Position numbers and translations under genes: made by a program. Below are positions 47,008 through 55,452 of a DNA stretch of 61,990 nucleotides, piece after piece; within the stretch, counting starts at the first letter, position 1, and each line of letters starts with the position of its first letter. The notes under the pieces are model-generated. The model made no database searches, was not told the origin of the DNA, and saw only the letters and a program-made list of their open reading frames with translations. Location of the stretch: positions 1 through 61,990 of the IMG/VR virus record IMGVR_UViG_3300042868_003570. One strand, given 5' to 3'. Origin of the DNA: a virus.

Positions 47008-49518
47008 ATGGCTACAAACATCGACAAAGCGCTGTACCAGCAGCCCAAGGGCATCGAGACGCTTGCGCAGGACGAAGAACCCATTGAGATCGAGATTATT
47101 GACCCCGAGGAGGTCAACATCCACGCAGGCGACATGGAGCTGTCCATACGCCCAGGTGAGGACGACGAGGACACGTTTGGCCAGAACCTTGCAGAAGAAC
47201 TCACGGAAAGCGAGCTGACCACGCTGGCAGGCGAGCTGTCCGAAGATATTATTAATGACCTGGGCTCACGCCGTGAGTGGGAGAAGTCCTACGTGCAGGG
47301 CATCAAGCTGCTGGGCCTGCAGTACGAGGAGCGCACAGAGCCGTGGGACGGCGCGTGTGGGGTGTTTCATCCCATGATTACAGAAGCCGTGGTCAGGTTC
47401 CAGTCAGAGTCGATCACGGAGACCTTCCCCGCGCAGGGGCCGGTCAAGACCAAGATACTGGGCAAGCAGACGCCGGAGAAGGACGAGGCGGCAGACCGGG
47501 TGCAGGACGACATGAACTACGAGCTGACCGAGGTCATGCGCGAGTTTCGCCCAGAGCACGAGAGGATGCTCTGGAGCCTGCCCGCCACGGGCTCTGCGTT
47601 CAAGAAGGTCTACTACGACCCCGGCCTGGGCCGTCAGGTCAGCATGTTCATACCGGCTGAAGACATCATCTTGCCGTACGGGGCGACGGACCTTGACACC
47701 TGCTACCGCGTCACGCACACGTTGAGAAAAACCAAGAGCGAGATCATCAAGCTCCAGCAAGCTGGGTTCTACCGCGACATCGAGCTGCCAGAGCCCGACA
47801 AGAGCAAGACCGACATCCAGCAGGCCAAGGACAAGGAGACGGGGTTCTCGGACTTGAACGATGACCGCTACACCCTGTACGAGAGCCACGTTGCGTTGGT
47901 GGTCAAGGGTGACGAGCACACCGAGATGGACGATGACGGCCAGCCCCTTGGCGTTACGCTGCCATACGTGATGACCATACTAAAGGGCAGCAACGAGGTG
48001 CTGTCCCTGCGCAGGAACTGGAGCGAGGACGACAAGCTGTGCCTCAAGCGCCAGCACTTTGTGCACTACCAGTACATCCCCGGCTTCGGAGCGTACGGGT
48101 TCGGGCTGTTCCACCTGATCGGTGGCTACGCCAAGAGCGCCACAAGCATCATGCGCCAGTTGGTGGATGCGGGCACGCTGTCTAACCTGCCGGGGGGTCT
48201 GAAGACCCGTGGCCTGCGGATCAAGGGAGATGACACTCCCATCGCGCCGGGTGAGTTCCGGGACGTAGACATCGGCTCAGGAGCGCTGCGCGACAACATC
48301 CTGCCGCTGCCCTACAAAGAGCCCTCTGCCGTGCTGGCAGCGCTCATGGACAAGATCGTCGAGGAGGGCCGCAGGTTCGCCGCTACGGCTGACATGAAGG
48401 TCTCGGACATGTCCGCGCAGGCCCCTGTGGGCACCACGCTTGCGCTGCTGGAGCGCCAGCTCAAGGTGATGACAGCAGTCTCAGCGCGTCTGCACTTCTC
48501 GTTCAAACAAGAGTTAAAACTTTTGGCGGGGCTCATTAGGGATTACACGGAGGACAGCTATGACTACGACCCGGTCGATGCCCCTCGTAAAGCCAAGAAG
48601 GCCGACTACAGCCACGTAGAGATCATCCCCGTGAGCGACCCCAACGCGGCCACCATGAGCCAGCGCGTGGTGCAGTACCAAGCGGTGATCCAGATGGCGC
48701 AGATGGCCCCTGACATCTACGACCTGCCCAAGCTGCACCGGGGAATGCTGGAGGTGTTGGGCATCAAGAACGCGGCTGATCTGGTGCCGCTGGAGGATGA
48801 CCAGAAACCCAAGGACCCCGTCTCCGAGAACATGGCAGCGCTCAAGGGCGAGCCGCTCAAGGCGTTCCAGTACCAAGACCACGAGTCCCACATTAAGGTG
48901 CACAGCTCGGCCATGCAGGACCCGATCATCATGCAGCTCGTCGGGCAGAACCCCAAAGCGCCGCAGATTCAAGCGGCCATGATGGCCCACATTGCCGAGC
49001 ACGTTGGCTTTGGCTACCGCCAAAAGATCGAGCAGCAGCTCGGGATGCCCCTGCCGCCGCAAGACGAGAAGCTGCCGCCCGAGATCGAGCTGCAGCTCAG
49101 CGCCATGATGGCGCAGGCCGCGCAGCAGGTCCTGCAGCAAAACCAAGCGATGGCTGCGCAGCAGCAAGCGCAGCAGCAACAGCAAGACCCGCTCATCCAG
49201 ATGCAGCAGCAAGAGCTTCAGATTCGCACGCAAGAGGTGCAGATCAAGGCCCAGGAGGTGCAGATCAAGGAGAAACAGATGGCCATCGACGCCGCTGCTC
49301 GGGCAGACGAGCTGGCGCTCAAGCGCGAGGACTTGACCACACGTATGCAGCTCGAAGGCACAAAGGTCGCGGCCAAGATGCGCTACGACAACGAGCGGCT
49401 GGCCGCTGAACAGCAGCGCGACGGTGCACGCATGGGCATTGATATTGCCAAAAGCAAAGACCAGATGGCGCAGCAGCAGCGGATGCAGCAACAGCAAAAA
49501 GGAAAGACCACCAAATGA
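47008..49518 (+). CDS. Portal protein
   Basis: 836 residues; ACACGAC before the ATG is a weak SD. The core TEPWDGACGVFHPMITEAVVRFQSESITETFPAQGPVKTKILG, LPATGSAFKKVYYDP, PAEDIILPYGATDL and GFGLFHLIGGYAKSATSIMRQLVDAGTLSNLPGGLKTRG matches large podovirus portals. The C-terminal 200 residues are Gln/Ala-rich helical (a barrel-like extension, as in P22). Dodecameric portals form the DNA channel and dock the terminase. It follows terL by 10 nt. Confidence 0.92.
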   Translation: MATNIDKALYQQPKGIETLAQDEEPIEIEIIDPEEVNIHAGDMELSIRPGEDDEDTFGQNLAEELTESELTTLAGELSEDIINDLGSRREWEKSYVQGIKLLGLQYEERTEPWDGACGVFHPMITEAVVRFQSESITETFPAQGPVKTKILGKQTPEKDEAADRVQDDMNYELTEVMREFRPEHERMLWSLPATGSAFKKVYYDPGLGRQVSMFIPAEDIILPYGATDLDTCYRVTHTLRKTKSEIIKLQQAGFYRDIELPEPDKSKTDIQQAKDKETGFSDLNDDRYTLYESHVALVVKGDEHTEMDDDGQPLGVTLPYVMTILKGSNEVLSLRRNWSEDDKLCLKRQHFVHYQYIPGFGAYGFGLFHLIGGYAKSATSIMRQLVDAGTLSNLPGGLKTRGLRIKGDDTPIAPGEFRDVDIGSGALRDNILPLPYKEPSAVLAALMDKIVEEGRRFAATADMKVSDMSAQAPVGTTLALLERQLKVMTAVSARLHFSFKQELKLLAGLIRDYTEDSYDYDPVDAPRKAKKADYSHVEIIPVSDPNAATMSQRVVQYQAVIQMAQMAPDIYDLPKLHRGMLEVLGIKNAADLVPLEDDQKPKDPVSENMAALKGEPLKAFQYQDHESHIKVHSSAMQDPIIMQLVGQNPKAPQIQAAMMAHIAEHVGFGYRQKIEQQLGMPLPPQDEKLPPEIELQLSAMMAQAAQQVLQQNQAMAAQQQAQQQQQDPLIQMQQQELQIRTQEVQIKAQEVQIKEKQMAIDAAARADELALKREDLTTRMQLEGTKVAAKMRYDNERLAAEQQRDGARMGIDIAKSKDQMAQQQRMQQQQKGKTTK

Positions 49519-49709
49519 TCCAAGATTTCACACGCGTGCTGCGCGAAAAACTACGTGCCGACATGAACAACTACGCCGATGACTTGGCGGGGGGAGGCTG
49601 TCGCACTTTTGAGGAGTACCAAAAACTTTGCGGGGTAATTCAGGGTCTTGCTACCGCAGAGCGCCATCTACTTGACCTTGCAGAGAAAGTTGAAAAAGCC
49701 CATGAGTGA
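49515..49709 (+). CDS. Small hypothetical protein, 64 aa
   Basis: Starts in an ATGA overlap with the portal stop. DFTRVLREKLRADMNNYADDLAGGGCRTFEEYQKLCGVIQGLATAERHLLDLAEKV is a helical protein often found between portal and head genes of related phages. Its function is unknown; perhaps a head-module adaptor. Confidence 0.62.
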   Translation: MIQDFTRVLREKLRADMNNYADDLAGGGCRTFEEYQKLCGVIQGLATAERHLLDLAEKVEKAHE

Positions 49710-50136
49710 AATCCTCCTGCCTCCCGGCATTAGTCTGCCGCCCACTATTCAGCCAAAGCACGCGCCTGCACCAGAGGCAGCGGCAGAGGAGAAAGCAACA
49801 AGCTTGCCTATCCCCACTGGCTGGAAACTGCTGTGTATCGTGCCCGATGTGTCCGAAAAACTCGACGGTACGGAGCTTGACTTGGTCAAACCAACGTCAT
49901 TTCTCAAACAAGAAGAGCACGCGACCACCGTGTTGTTCGTCTTGGATGTTGGCCCTGATGCATATAAAGATCAGGCTAAGTTCCCCAACGGCGCTTGGTG
50001 CAAAAAAGGCGACTTCGTCTTGGTCCGTACGTACTCCGGTACCCGGTTTAAGATTTTTGGCAAAGAGTTTCGCTTGATTAATGACGATCAGGTGGACGCA
50101 GTAGTGCAAGACCCTCGCGGCGTAACCCGCGCATAA
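49702..50136 (+). CDS. GroES-like co-chaperonin
   Basis: 144 residues from ATG 49702, overlapping the previous stop by 8 nt. After a Pro/Ala linker (about 1-40) the body LPIPTGWKLLCIVPDVSEKLDGTELDLVKP, ATTVLFVLDVGPDAYKDQAKFPNGAWCKKGDFVLVRTYSGTRFKIFGKEFRLINDDQVDAVVQDP is a GroES-fold (Cpn10) sequence, as in T4 gp31-like phage proteins. It should cap host GroEL to fold the capsid protein. The position between portal and scaffold supports this. Confidence 0.82.
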   Translation: MSEILLPPGISLPPTIQPKHAPAPEAAAEEKATSLPIPTGWKLLCIVPDVSEKLDGTELDLVKPTSFLKQEEHATTVLFVLDVGPDAYKDQAKFPNGAWCKKGDFVLVRTYSGTRFKIFGKEFRLINDDQVDAVVQDPRGVTRA

Positions 50137-50145
50137 GGAGCGATC

Positions 50146-51102
50146 ATGGCAAACGAGTTTAAATTTCCTGACGAAAAGGAAAATGACGAGTCCAAGATTG
50201 AGATCACGACAGCCGGTGAGAGCGATGTCGAGATTGATATTGTTGACGACACCCCAGAGCGTGACAGAGGCCGCAGGCCGCTGGACCGTGAGGTAAACGA
50301 CCCGACCGATGAGGAGTTGGACAGCTACACCGACGGCGTTAAAAAGCGCCTCAAAGAGCTGACGCACGCACGCCACGACGAGCGCAGGGCAAAAGAGTCC
50401 CTGGCACGGGAGAAAGCGGAGCTTGAGCGCTTGGCCTACGCAATGGTGGACGAGAACAACCGGCTCAAGCAGTACGTGCAGGCGGGCACTCAGCAGTACA
50501 TGTCGCTTACTCAGGAGGCTGCAGAGGCCAAACTGGAGAAAGCCCGCCGAGAACTTAAAGCGGCGCAAGAAGCGTTTGATACTGACGCCATTATTGCCGC
50601 CCAAGAGGCGCTGGCTGAAGCTAAGTGGGACTCGCAAAGTGCAAAAAATATGCGTGCACCCACTTTACAACAGTCGCAAGACCGTGTACAAACTCAGCAA
50701 CCGCAACCAGAACCTGTGCGGGCCGACGAGAAAACACTGCGCTGGCAGGCAAAAAACCAGTGGTTCGGCTCTGATGGTTTTGAGGAAGTCACCAGCTACG
50801 CACTAGGGCTGCATCAAAAGCTAGTCAATAACGGGGTTGATCCCCGCAGTGATGAATATTTCGAGCAGATCAATGCTCGCGTACAGTCCAAGTTCCCTGA
50901 AGTTTTTGGGGAAGACAGGCAACGGTCACAAGGTTCTTCCACGGCGAGAAAACCTACATCTGTTGTGGCTCCCGCCAGTCGTTCGACAGGCAAGAGACGG
51001 GTTGAATTTACGCCCACGCAAGCCGCGTTGGTTAAGAGGTTCAATCTCGATCCGCAAAAGTATGCACAGGAAGTTTTAAAACTGGAGTCCCAAAATGGCT
51101 GA
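50146..51102 (+). CDS. Scaffolding protein
   Basis: 318 residues; SD AAGGAG. An acidic N-terminus (IEITTAGESDVEIDIVDD), then a coiled coil rich in Glu/Lys/Arg/Ala (about 60-190) and a C-terminal HTH-like basic end (RRVEFTPTQAALVKRFNLDPQKYAQEVLKLES). It lies between portal/GroES and capsid. Length, charge pattern and location all fit an internal prohead scaffold. No protease motif was seen, so removal may be by exit from the head. Confidence 0.82.
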   Translation: MANEFKFPDEKENDESKIEITTAGESDVEIDIVDDTPERDRGRRPLDREVNDPTDEELDSYTDGVKKRLKELTHARHDERRAKESLAREKAELERLAYAMVDENNRLKQYVQAGTQQYMSLTQEAAEAKLEKARRELKAAQEAFDTDAIIAAQEALAEAKWDSQSAKNMRAPTLQQSQDRVQTQQPQPEPVRADEKTLRWQAKNQWFGSDGFEEVTSYALGLHQKLVNNGVDPRSDEYFEQINARVQSKFPEVFGEDRQRSQGSSTARKPTSVVAPASRSTGKRRVEFTPTQAALVKRFNLDPQKYAQEVLKLESQNG

Positions 51103-51553
51103 ACTACAAGACCGTACCAATCGTGACCTGAAGTCACGCGAAAAATCTGCTCGTGCTGTGTATACACCGCCGAGTAACTTGCCTGATCCGACACCTGAGC
51201 CGGGGTGGGTTTACCATTGGGTTGGTACTCATATCCTCGGGCAGTCAAACCCCACCAACGTGTCCCAAAAGATGCGTGAAGGCTGGGAGCCGGTAAAGGC
51301 CGTGGACCATCCAGAACTGATGCTTATGGGCAGTGAGAAGACTGGCAATGTGGAAATTGGTGGCTTGATGCTTTGCAAAATGCCCACCGAGCGTTTCCGC
51401 TCCCGCCAGGACTACTACAACAACCAAGCTCAGGGACAGATGGACTCAGTGGACAACCACTTTTTGCGTAATAACGACCCCCGTATGCCCTTGTTTGCGG
51501 AGAAGAAATCTTCCACGACACGCGGCGTCGGATTTGGTTCTGGTTCAAAGTAA
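51095..51553 (+). CDS. Hypothetical head-module protein, 152 aa
   Basis: Overlaps the scaffold end by 8 nt. Contains GWVYHWVGTHILGQSNPTNVSQKMREGWEPVKAVDHPELML and FRSRQDYYNNQAQGQMDSVDNHFLRNNDPRMPLFAEKKSS, segments typical of a conserved protein between scaffold and capsid genes in related phages. The role is not established; a minor head protein is likely. Confidence 0.68.
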   Translation: MAELQDRTNRDLKSREKSARAVYTPPSNLPDPTPEPGWVYHWVGTHILGQSNPTNVSQKMREGWEPVKAVDHPELMLMGSEKTGNVEIGGLMLCKMPTERFRSRQDYYNNQAQGQMDSVDNHFLRNNDPRMPLFAEKKSSTTRGVGFGSGSK

Positions 51554-51566
51554 CAAGGAGTCTTAA

Positions 51567-52193
51567 ATGGCATCAGTAGCAGCCCCTTACGGTCTCAAAC
51601 CCGTAAATCAGTTGGGTGGCACCCCATATGCAGGTGCAACCCGTTCCTATCTCATTGACCCCGCAGGCACCGCCTCAAACATTTTCAACGGCTCGCCCGT
51701 GTACGTAAATGCAAGCGGCTACTTGGCTGTGGCAACTGCAACCGGCGCTGACGCGACGACCAACGGCTTTCCTGTCGGTACCGCTAACACGGGTATCGTG
51801 GGTGTGTTTGTTGGCTGCTCGTTCTTCAACGCTCAAGGGCAGTTGATTTTCTCGCAGTACTACCCCACGGGTACCACTGGCGTTATCCAAGCGTCGGTTG
51901 TTGACGATCCCAACGTGGTGTTTCAGGTCCAGTCCGCTGGCTCTGTGACGCAAGCCGCTGTGGGCGCGAACTTGTTCTTCACCACAAGCGCTGTGGCAAC
52001 TGGTAGCACAACCACGGGTAACTCTACGGCTTCTGTCGTAGCAGGCTCCTCGGCTGTGACCACCACTGCAGCCTTCCGTGTTGTCGGGTTTCCCAACGTG
52101 CAGGGATTTTCGGTTGTGGGCGACGCCTTCACTGATGTCTATGTGAAGATCAACCCCGGCTATCACAGCTTCACCAACGCCGTTGGTCTGTAA
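51567..52193 (+). CDS. Capsid-associated (decoration-like) protein
   Basis: 208 residues; SD AAGGAG. N-terminal MASVAAPYGLKPVNQLGGTPYAGATRSY is conserved among phage head proteins preceding the major capsid gene. The rest is a Thr/Ser/Ala/Val-rich beta protein. It may be a capsid decoration or head-stabilising protein (position). No enzyme motif. Confidence 0.65.
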   Translation: MASVAAPYGLKPVNQLGGTPYAGATRSYLIDPAGTASNIFNGSPVYVNASGYLAVATATGADATTNGFPVGTANTGIVGVFVGCSFFNAQGQLIFSQYYPTGTTGVIQASVVDDPNVVFQVQSAGSVTQAAVGANLFFTTSAVATGSTTTGNSTASVVAGSSAVTTTAAFRVVGFPNVQGFSVVGDAFTDVYVKINPGYHSFTNAVGL

Positions 52194-52206
52194 GGAGTAT
52201 TAAAAA

Positions 52207-53139
52207 ATGGCTATTTCACGCGCACAACTGCTCAAAGAGCTGCTCCCCGGTCTGAACGCCCTGTTTGGCATGGAGTACTCTCGTTACGGCGAAGAGCACA
52301 AGGAACTCTACGAGACCGAGAAATCGGAGCGTAGCTTTGAAGAAGAGACCAAGCTGGCTGGCTTCAGCGCTGCACCTGTCAAGAGCGAGGGTTCTGCCAT
52401 CGCTTATGACAATGCGCAAGAGGCGTTCACTGCCCGCTACACCCACGAGACCATTGCTCTGGGCTTCTCGATCACCGAAGAGGCGGTTGAGGACAACCTG
52501 TACGACAGCCTGTCTGCTCGTTACACCAAAGCTCTGGCCCGCGCCATGTCCTACACCAAGCAGGTCAAGGCTGCAGCCGTTGTCAACAACGGTTTCAACG
52601 GCTCGTATCTCGGCGGTGACGGTGTCACGTTGTTTGGCAACAACAGCTCCAACACTCGTGTTGGCCACCCGCTCGTTGGCGGCGGTGTCAACTTCAACAG
52701 CCCAACCACGGGCGTTGACTTGAACGAGACTGCTCTGGAAAACGCTGTGATTCAAATCGCTGCGTGGACCGATGAGCGTGGTCTGCTGATTGCTGCCAAG
52801 CCGCGCAAGATGGTGATCCCTCCGGCCCTGATGTTCGTTGCCAAGCGTCTGCTTGACACTGAGCTGCGGGTTTCCACTGCTGATAACGACATCAACGCGA
52901 TCAAGCAGATGGGCGCTATCCCAGAAGGCTACACGGTCAACCACTTCTTCACCGATCCGAACGCATGGTTCCTGTGCACTGACGTTCCCAACGGCATGAA
53001 GCACTTTGAGCGTATGCCTTTGTCAAACTCAATGGACGGTGATTTTGATACTGGCAACGTGCGCTACAAGGCCCGCGAGCGTTACAGTTTTGGCTGGTCT
53101 GACCCCCTCGGCATGTGGGGTTCGTCAGGTTCGTCCTGA
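52207..53139 (+). CDS. Major capsid protein
   Basis: 310 residues; SD AAGGAG. The core LPGLNALFGMEYSRYGEEHKELYETEKSERSFEEETKLAGFSAAPVKSEGSAIAYDNAQEAFTARYTHETIALGFSITEEAVEDNLYDSL and MSYTKQVKAAAVVNNGFN match the Mu-like/HK97-fold capsid family of such phages. It is followed directly by a strong terminator, consistent with being the most expressed gene. Confidence 0.9.
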   Translation: MAISRAQLLKELLPGLNALFGMEYSRYGEEHKELYETEKSERSFEEETKLAGFSAAPVKSEGSAIAYDNAQEAFTARYTHETIALGFSITEEAVEDNLYDSLSARYTKALARAMSYTKQVKAAAVVNNGFNGSYLGGDGVTLFGNNSSNTRVGHPLVGGGVNFNSPTTGVDLNETALENAVIQIAAWTDERGLLIAAKPRKMVIPPALMFVAKRLLDTELRVSTADNDINAIKQMGAIPEGYTVNHFFTDPNAWFLCTDVPNGMKHFERMPLSNSMDGDFDTGNVRYKARERYSFGWSDPLGMWGSSGSS

Positions 53140-53160
53140 TTTTGTAGGGTAATCCCTAGT

Positions 53161-53190
53161 AAAAACGGCCCTTCGGGGCCGTTTTTCTTT
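53161..53190 (+). terminator. Intrinsic terminator after major capsid gene
   Basis: An 11-bp stem (AAAAACGGCCC/GGGCCGTTTTT) closes a C(TTCG)G tetraloop (53172-53175) and runs into CTTT. The GC stem, stable loop and T-run make a textbook terminator 21 nt after the capsid stop. Confidence 0.92.
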
Positions 53191-53240
53191 GCCTGCGTAC
53201 GGTGTACACTGTTACCTGTGTCAAACCACAGGAGCACCAC

Positions 53241-53861
53241 ATGGACACCGCAACACTACCCAAGACCCGTGCCGATGCAAAGGCGACGGGGGCATCGCAC
53301 TACTTCACTGGAGAGCCCTGCAAGCACGGCCACATTGCCCCCCGCAAAACCAAAGGCGCGTGTGTTGAGTGCCTCAAGGTTGAGTGGGCTCTCGGCAACA
53401 CAGAGCGGGCGGAGTACTTCCGTGAGTACAACCGTTCAGACGCAGGTAAGGAGGCAAAACAGCGGTACTACGAGGCTAACAAACCAGCCGTAGTTGCTAA
53501 AGCGCGGGCAACCCCCAACGCACTGAAGAACGCGTATCGAAAGAGGTGGAAAGAAGAAAACACGTTGCAAGTTTTGGCGGATAACAAGGTGCGTCGGCGT
53601 AAACACCGGACAGCTACACCCCCGTGGATGACGCGCAGGCAAAAAAGTGAGATACGCTCCATGTACCAAGCCGCTATTCTGTCGTCCAAGATTACGGGGG
53701 AGAAGTACGTTGTGGACCACATCTACCCGTTGCGCTCAGAAGTCGTTTGTGGGCTGCATGTGCCGTGGAACTTGCGCATCATTACGCAGCAACAGAATTT
53801 GCAAAAATCAAACGCCATGCCGGGAGACGAAGAAGCGCTTGCGTTCCCCCCAAAGCCGTGA
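53241..53861 (+). CDS. Free-standing HNH endonuclease
   Basis: 206 residues from ATG 53241 (SD AGGAGC); a longer frame has no SD. Zinc finger-like CKHGH...CVEC (Cys27, Cys41, Cys44) at the N-terminus, basic helical middle, and HNH core VVDHIYPLRSEVVCGLHVPWNLRIITQQQNLQKSN (Asp159-His160, Asn177, Asn191). It is inserted between the capsid terminator and the next structural gene, and faces the same way. This is typical of a homing endonuclease. A weak TACACT box upstream (53205) may be its promoter. Confidence 0.88.
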   Translation: MDTATLPKTRADAKATGASHYFTGEPCKHGHIAPRKTKGACVECLKVEWALGNTERAEYFREYNRSDAGKEAKQRYYEANKPAVVAKARATPNALKNAYRKRWKEENTLQVLADNKVRRRKHRTATPPWMTRRQKSEIRSMYQAAILSSKITGEKYVVDHIYPLRSEVVCGLHVPWNLRIITQQQNLQKSNAMPGDEEALAFPPKP

Positions 53862-53887
53862 TACAAACACCGTATTCCGGGGTTCCC

Positions 53888-53930
53888 GGCGTTCTGACAG
53901 TCCCGGCTGACGACATGCAGACAGAACGCC
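53888..53930. other. Inverted repeat after HNH gene
   Basis: GGCGTTCTG (53888-53896) and CAGAACGCC (53922-53930), 9-bp perfect arms with a 25-nt loop, in the 94-bp gap after the HNH gene. No T-run follows, so it is only a possible terminator or a boundary left by HNH insertion. Confidence 0.4.
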
Positions 53931-53955
53931 CACAATACTCGCATGTGAGGAAATC

Positions 53956-54474
53956 ATGGCTAATACCACCTTCAACGGCCCAGTTCGTTCCGAGAATGGC
54001 TTTCAAACCATCTCCACCAACGCTACAACGGGTGCGGTTACTGTCACCAGCACGCTTGGCGTCACCACCAGCGTGACCAACTTGACTGCGACGAACTTGG
54101 TCTTCACCGACCAAAACCACCCAACGACAGCCGCAATTAACGCCACTGCAACAGCCACTGCTGCTGAAGTTGCCACTGGCTACATCACCTCCACCTCGGC
54201 TGCCGCAACGACCATCACGCTGCCTACGGGCACGGCGCTTGGTGCTGCTATTAGTGCTGTTAAAGGTACCGTTCTCGATCTGTACGTGGACAACACTGGG
54301 GGCGCATCGACCGTGACCATTGCGGTTGCTACCAACGGCATCTTGTCCAGCGCTGCTGCGGACACTCCAGGCTCGTTTGGTGACTTGACCATTGCCGCTG
54401 GTGCCACGGGCCTTGCCCGGTTCACCATCATGTTCTCCAGTGCCACCGCCTACGTGTTTACCCGTACGGCTTAA
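53956..54474 (+). CDS. Beta-rich virion protein, 172 aa
   Basis: SD GAGG. Thr/Ala/Gly-rich (MANTTFNGPVRSENGFQTISTNATTGAVTVTSTLG), looks like a repeated beta sandwich, ending TIMFSSATAYVFTRTA. Such proteins accompany capsid genes in related phages as head-fibre or decoration proteins. The assignment is by context. Confidence 0.62.
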   Translation: MANTTFNGPVRSENGFQTISTNATTGAVTVTSTLGVTTSVTNLTATNLVFTDQNHPTTAAINATATATAAEVATGYITSTSAAATTITLPTGTALGAAISAVKGTVLDLYVDNTGGASTVTIAVATNGILSSAAADTPGSFGDLTIAAGATGLARFTIMFSSATAYVFTRTA

Positions 54475-54486
54475 TAGGAGCGCATC

Positions 54487-54768
54487 ATGACGATGCAAAC
54501 AGACGTTAAGGCGGCGCACGCCGAAGCCACAGGCACAATTGTCTCTGGACGAAACCGCCTGAAGGGGTATCAGTGCATATCGGGCGGGACGGCGGGCGAT
54601 ATTATTTTTAGAGACGGGGGAGCTTCCGGCACTATCCGTCTGCAATTTAACATTGGTACAGGCACGCAGCCAATTGGGCTACCAATTCCGGGCGAGGGCA
54701 TCCTGTACTACACAGACATTCACGTTACGCTTCCAACAAGCGCGAAAGTGACGGTGTTTTATGGCTAA
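54487..54768 (+). CDS. Small virion-module protein, 93 aa
   Basis: SD TAGGAGC. Beta-rich: ATGTIVSGRNRLKGYQCISGGTAGDIIFRDGGASGTIRLQFNIG, ending TSAKVTVFYG. A short jelly-roll-like domain seen in phage head/neck operons. Overlaps the next gene by 8 nt. Its role is unknown. Confidence 0.6.
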   Translation: MTMQTDVKAAHAEATGTIVSGRNRLKGYQCISGGTAGDIIFRDGGASGTIRLQFNIGTGTQPIGLPIPGEGILYYTDIHVTLPTSAKVTVFYG

Positions 54769-55015
54769 GTCACCCGCATGGACACGCAAAGAAGGCAAGT
54801 CGGAAAAGGGTGGCTTGAACGCCAAGGGGCGGGCGTCCTACAACAAGGCCAATCCGGGAAAACCCGGACTGAAAGCCCCCCAGCCCGAGGGCGGCAGCAG
54901 GCGCGACTCTTTCTGTGCCCGTATGACCGGCATGAAAAAGAAGTTGACCAGCGAGAAGACTGCCAAAGACCCCAACAGCCGCATCAACAAGAGCCTTCGG
55001 GCGTGGAAATGCTGA
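54761..55015 (+). CDS. DUF6321-like small basic protein
   Basis: 84 residues; GTGTTTT precedes the ATG, so expression is likely coupled. KSPAWTRKEGKSEKGGLNAKGRASYNKANPGKPGLKAPQPEGGSRRDSFCARMTGMKKKLTSEKTAKDPNSRINKSLRAWKC is a hallmark of the small DUF6321-type phage family. It is strongly basic. The role is unknown; it may bind DNA or the capsid interior. Confidence 0.8.
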   Translation: MAKSPAWTRKEGKSEKGGLNAKGRASYNKANPGKPGLKAPQPEGGSRRDSFCARMTGMKKKLTSEKTAKDPNSRINKSLRAWKC

Positions 55016-55016
55016 C

Positions 55017-55214
55017 ATGAGCCAGAACACAGACCTTGTAAAAAACACCGTGGATATTGTCTCGGTGTTTGCGGCCATTGGCTCGTTCTTGGAGCTGCTC
55101 ACGCCCGTGTTTGGCTTGATTGGTGCGGTGTGGACGCTGATGCGGATTATTGAGATGGTTTCCGGTAAGCCTTTTGCGGAGTTGATCCGCAAGGGCAATT
55201 CAAAGCAAGAGTAA
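55017..55214 (+). CDS. Small membrane protein, second holin candidate
   Basis: 65 residues, 1 nt after the previous stop. Two hydrophobic segments (VDIVSVFAAIGSFLELLTPVFGLIGAVWTLMRIIEMV) and a polar Lys-rich end. Size and layout resemble class II holins, although the holin-endolysin pair is far away at 4782-5779. It could be an antiholin or a membrane-associated neck protein. Undecided. Confidence 0.6.
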   Translation: MSQNTDLVKNTVDIVSVFAAIGSFLELLTPVFGLIGAVWTLMRIIEMVSGKPFAELIRKGNSKQE

Positions 55215-55232
55215 TTTTTAAAAGGTGACACT

Positions 55233-55451
55233 ATGGCTTCCAAAATGAACCCTGGTTTTATGGCAATGATGGCCAAGAAAAAAGGCGCACCGGCTAAGAA
55301 GATGGCTGGTGGCGGCATGTCCAGCATGGGCTCGGTTCGCACCGCAGCTCCTAGCAAAGACGGTCTTTCTAGCGTCAAGACCAAGGGCAAGATGGTCAAA
55401 ATGTCGGGCAGCAAACCTCTGGGCATGAAGTCCGGCGGCAAAACTTGCTGA
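55233..55451 (+). CDS. Small basic Lys/Gly/Met-rich protein, 72 aa
   Basis: SD AAAGGTG. MASKMNPGFMAMMAKKKGAPAKKMAGGGMSS... ends GMKSGGKTC. Almost no hydrophobic core, so likely unstructured and DNA- or capsid-associated. It is the first of several basic products with the K-x-GGK signature in this stretch (also 55453, 58976). Confidence 0.62.
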   Translation: MASKMNPGFMAMMAKKKGAPAKKMAGGGMSSMGSVRTAAPSKDGLSSVKTKGKMVKMSGSKPLGMKSGGKTC

Positions 55452-55452
55452 T

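Noticed and set aside
53199-53212. Fourth copy of the 16-bp dyad at the HNH promoter
   Set aside because: It shares TGTACACTGT with the promoter at 28752-28760, but the TGTC...GACA dyad is not formed, so it is only a possible -10 box.
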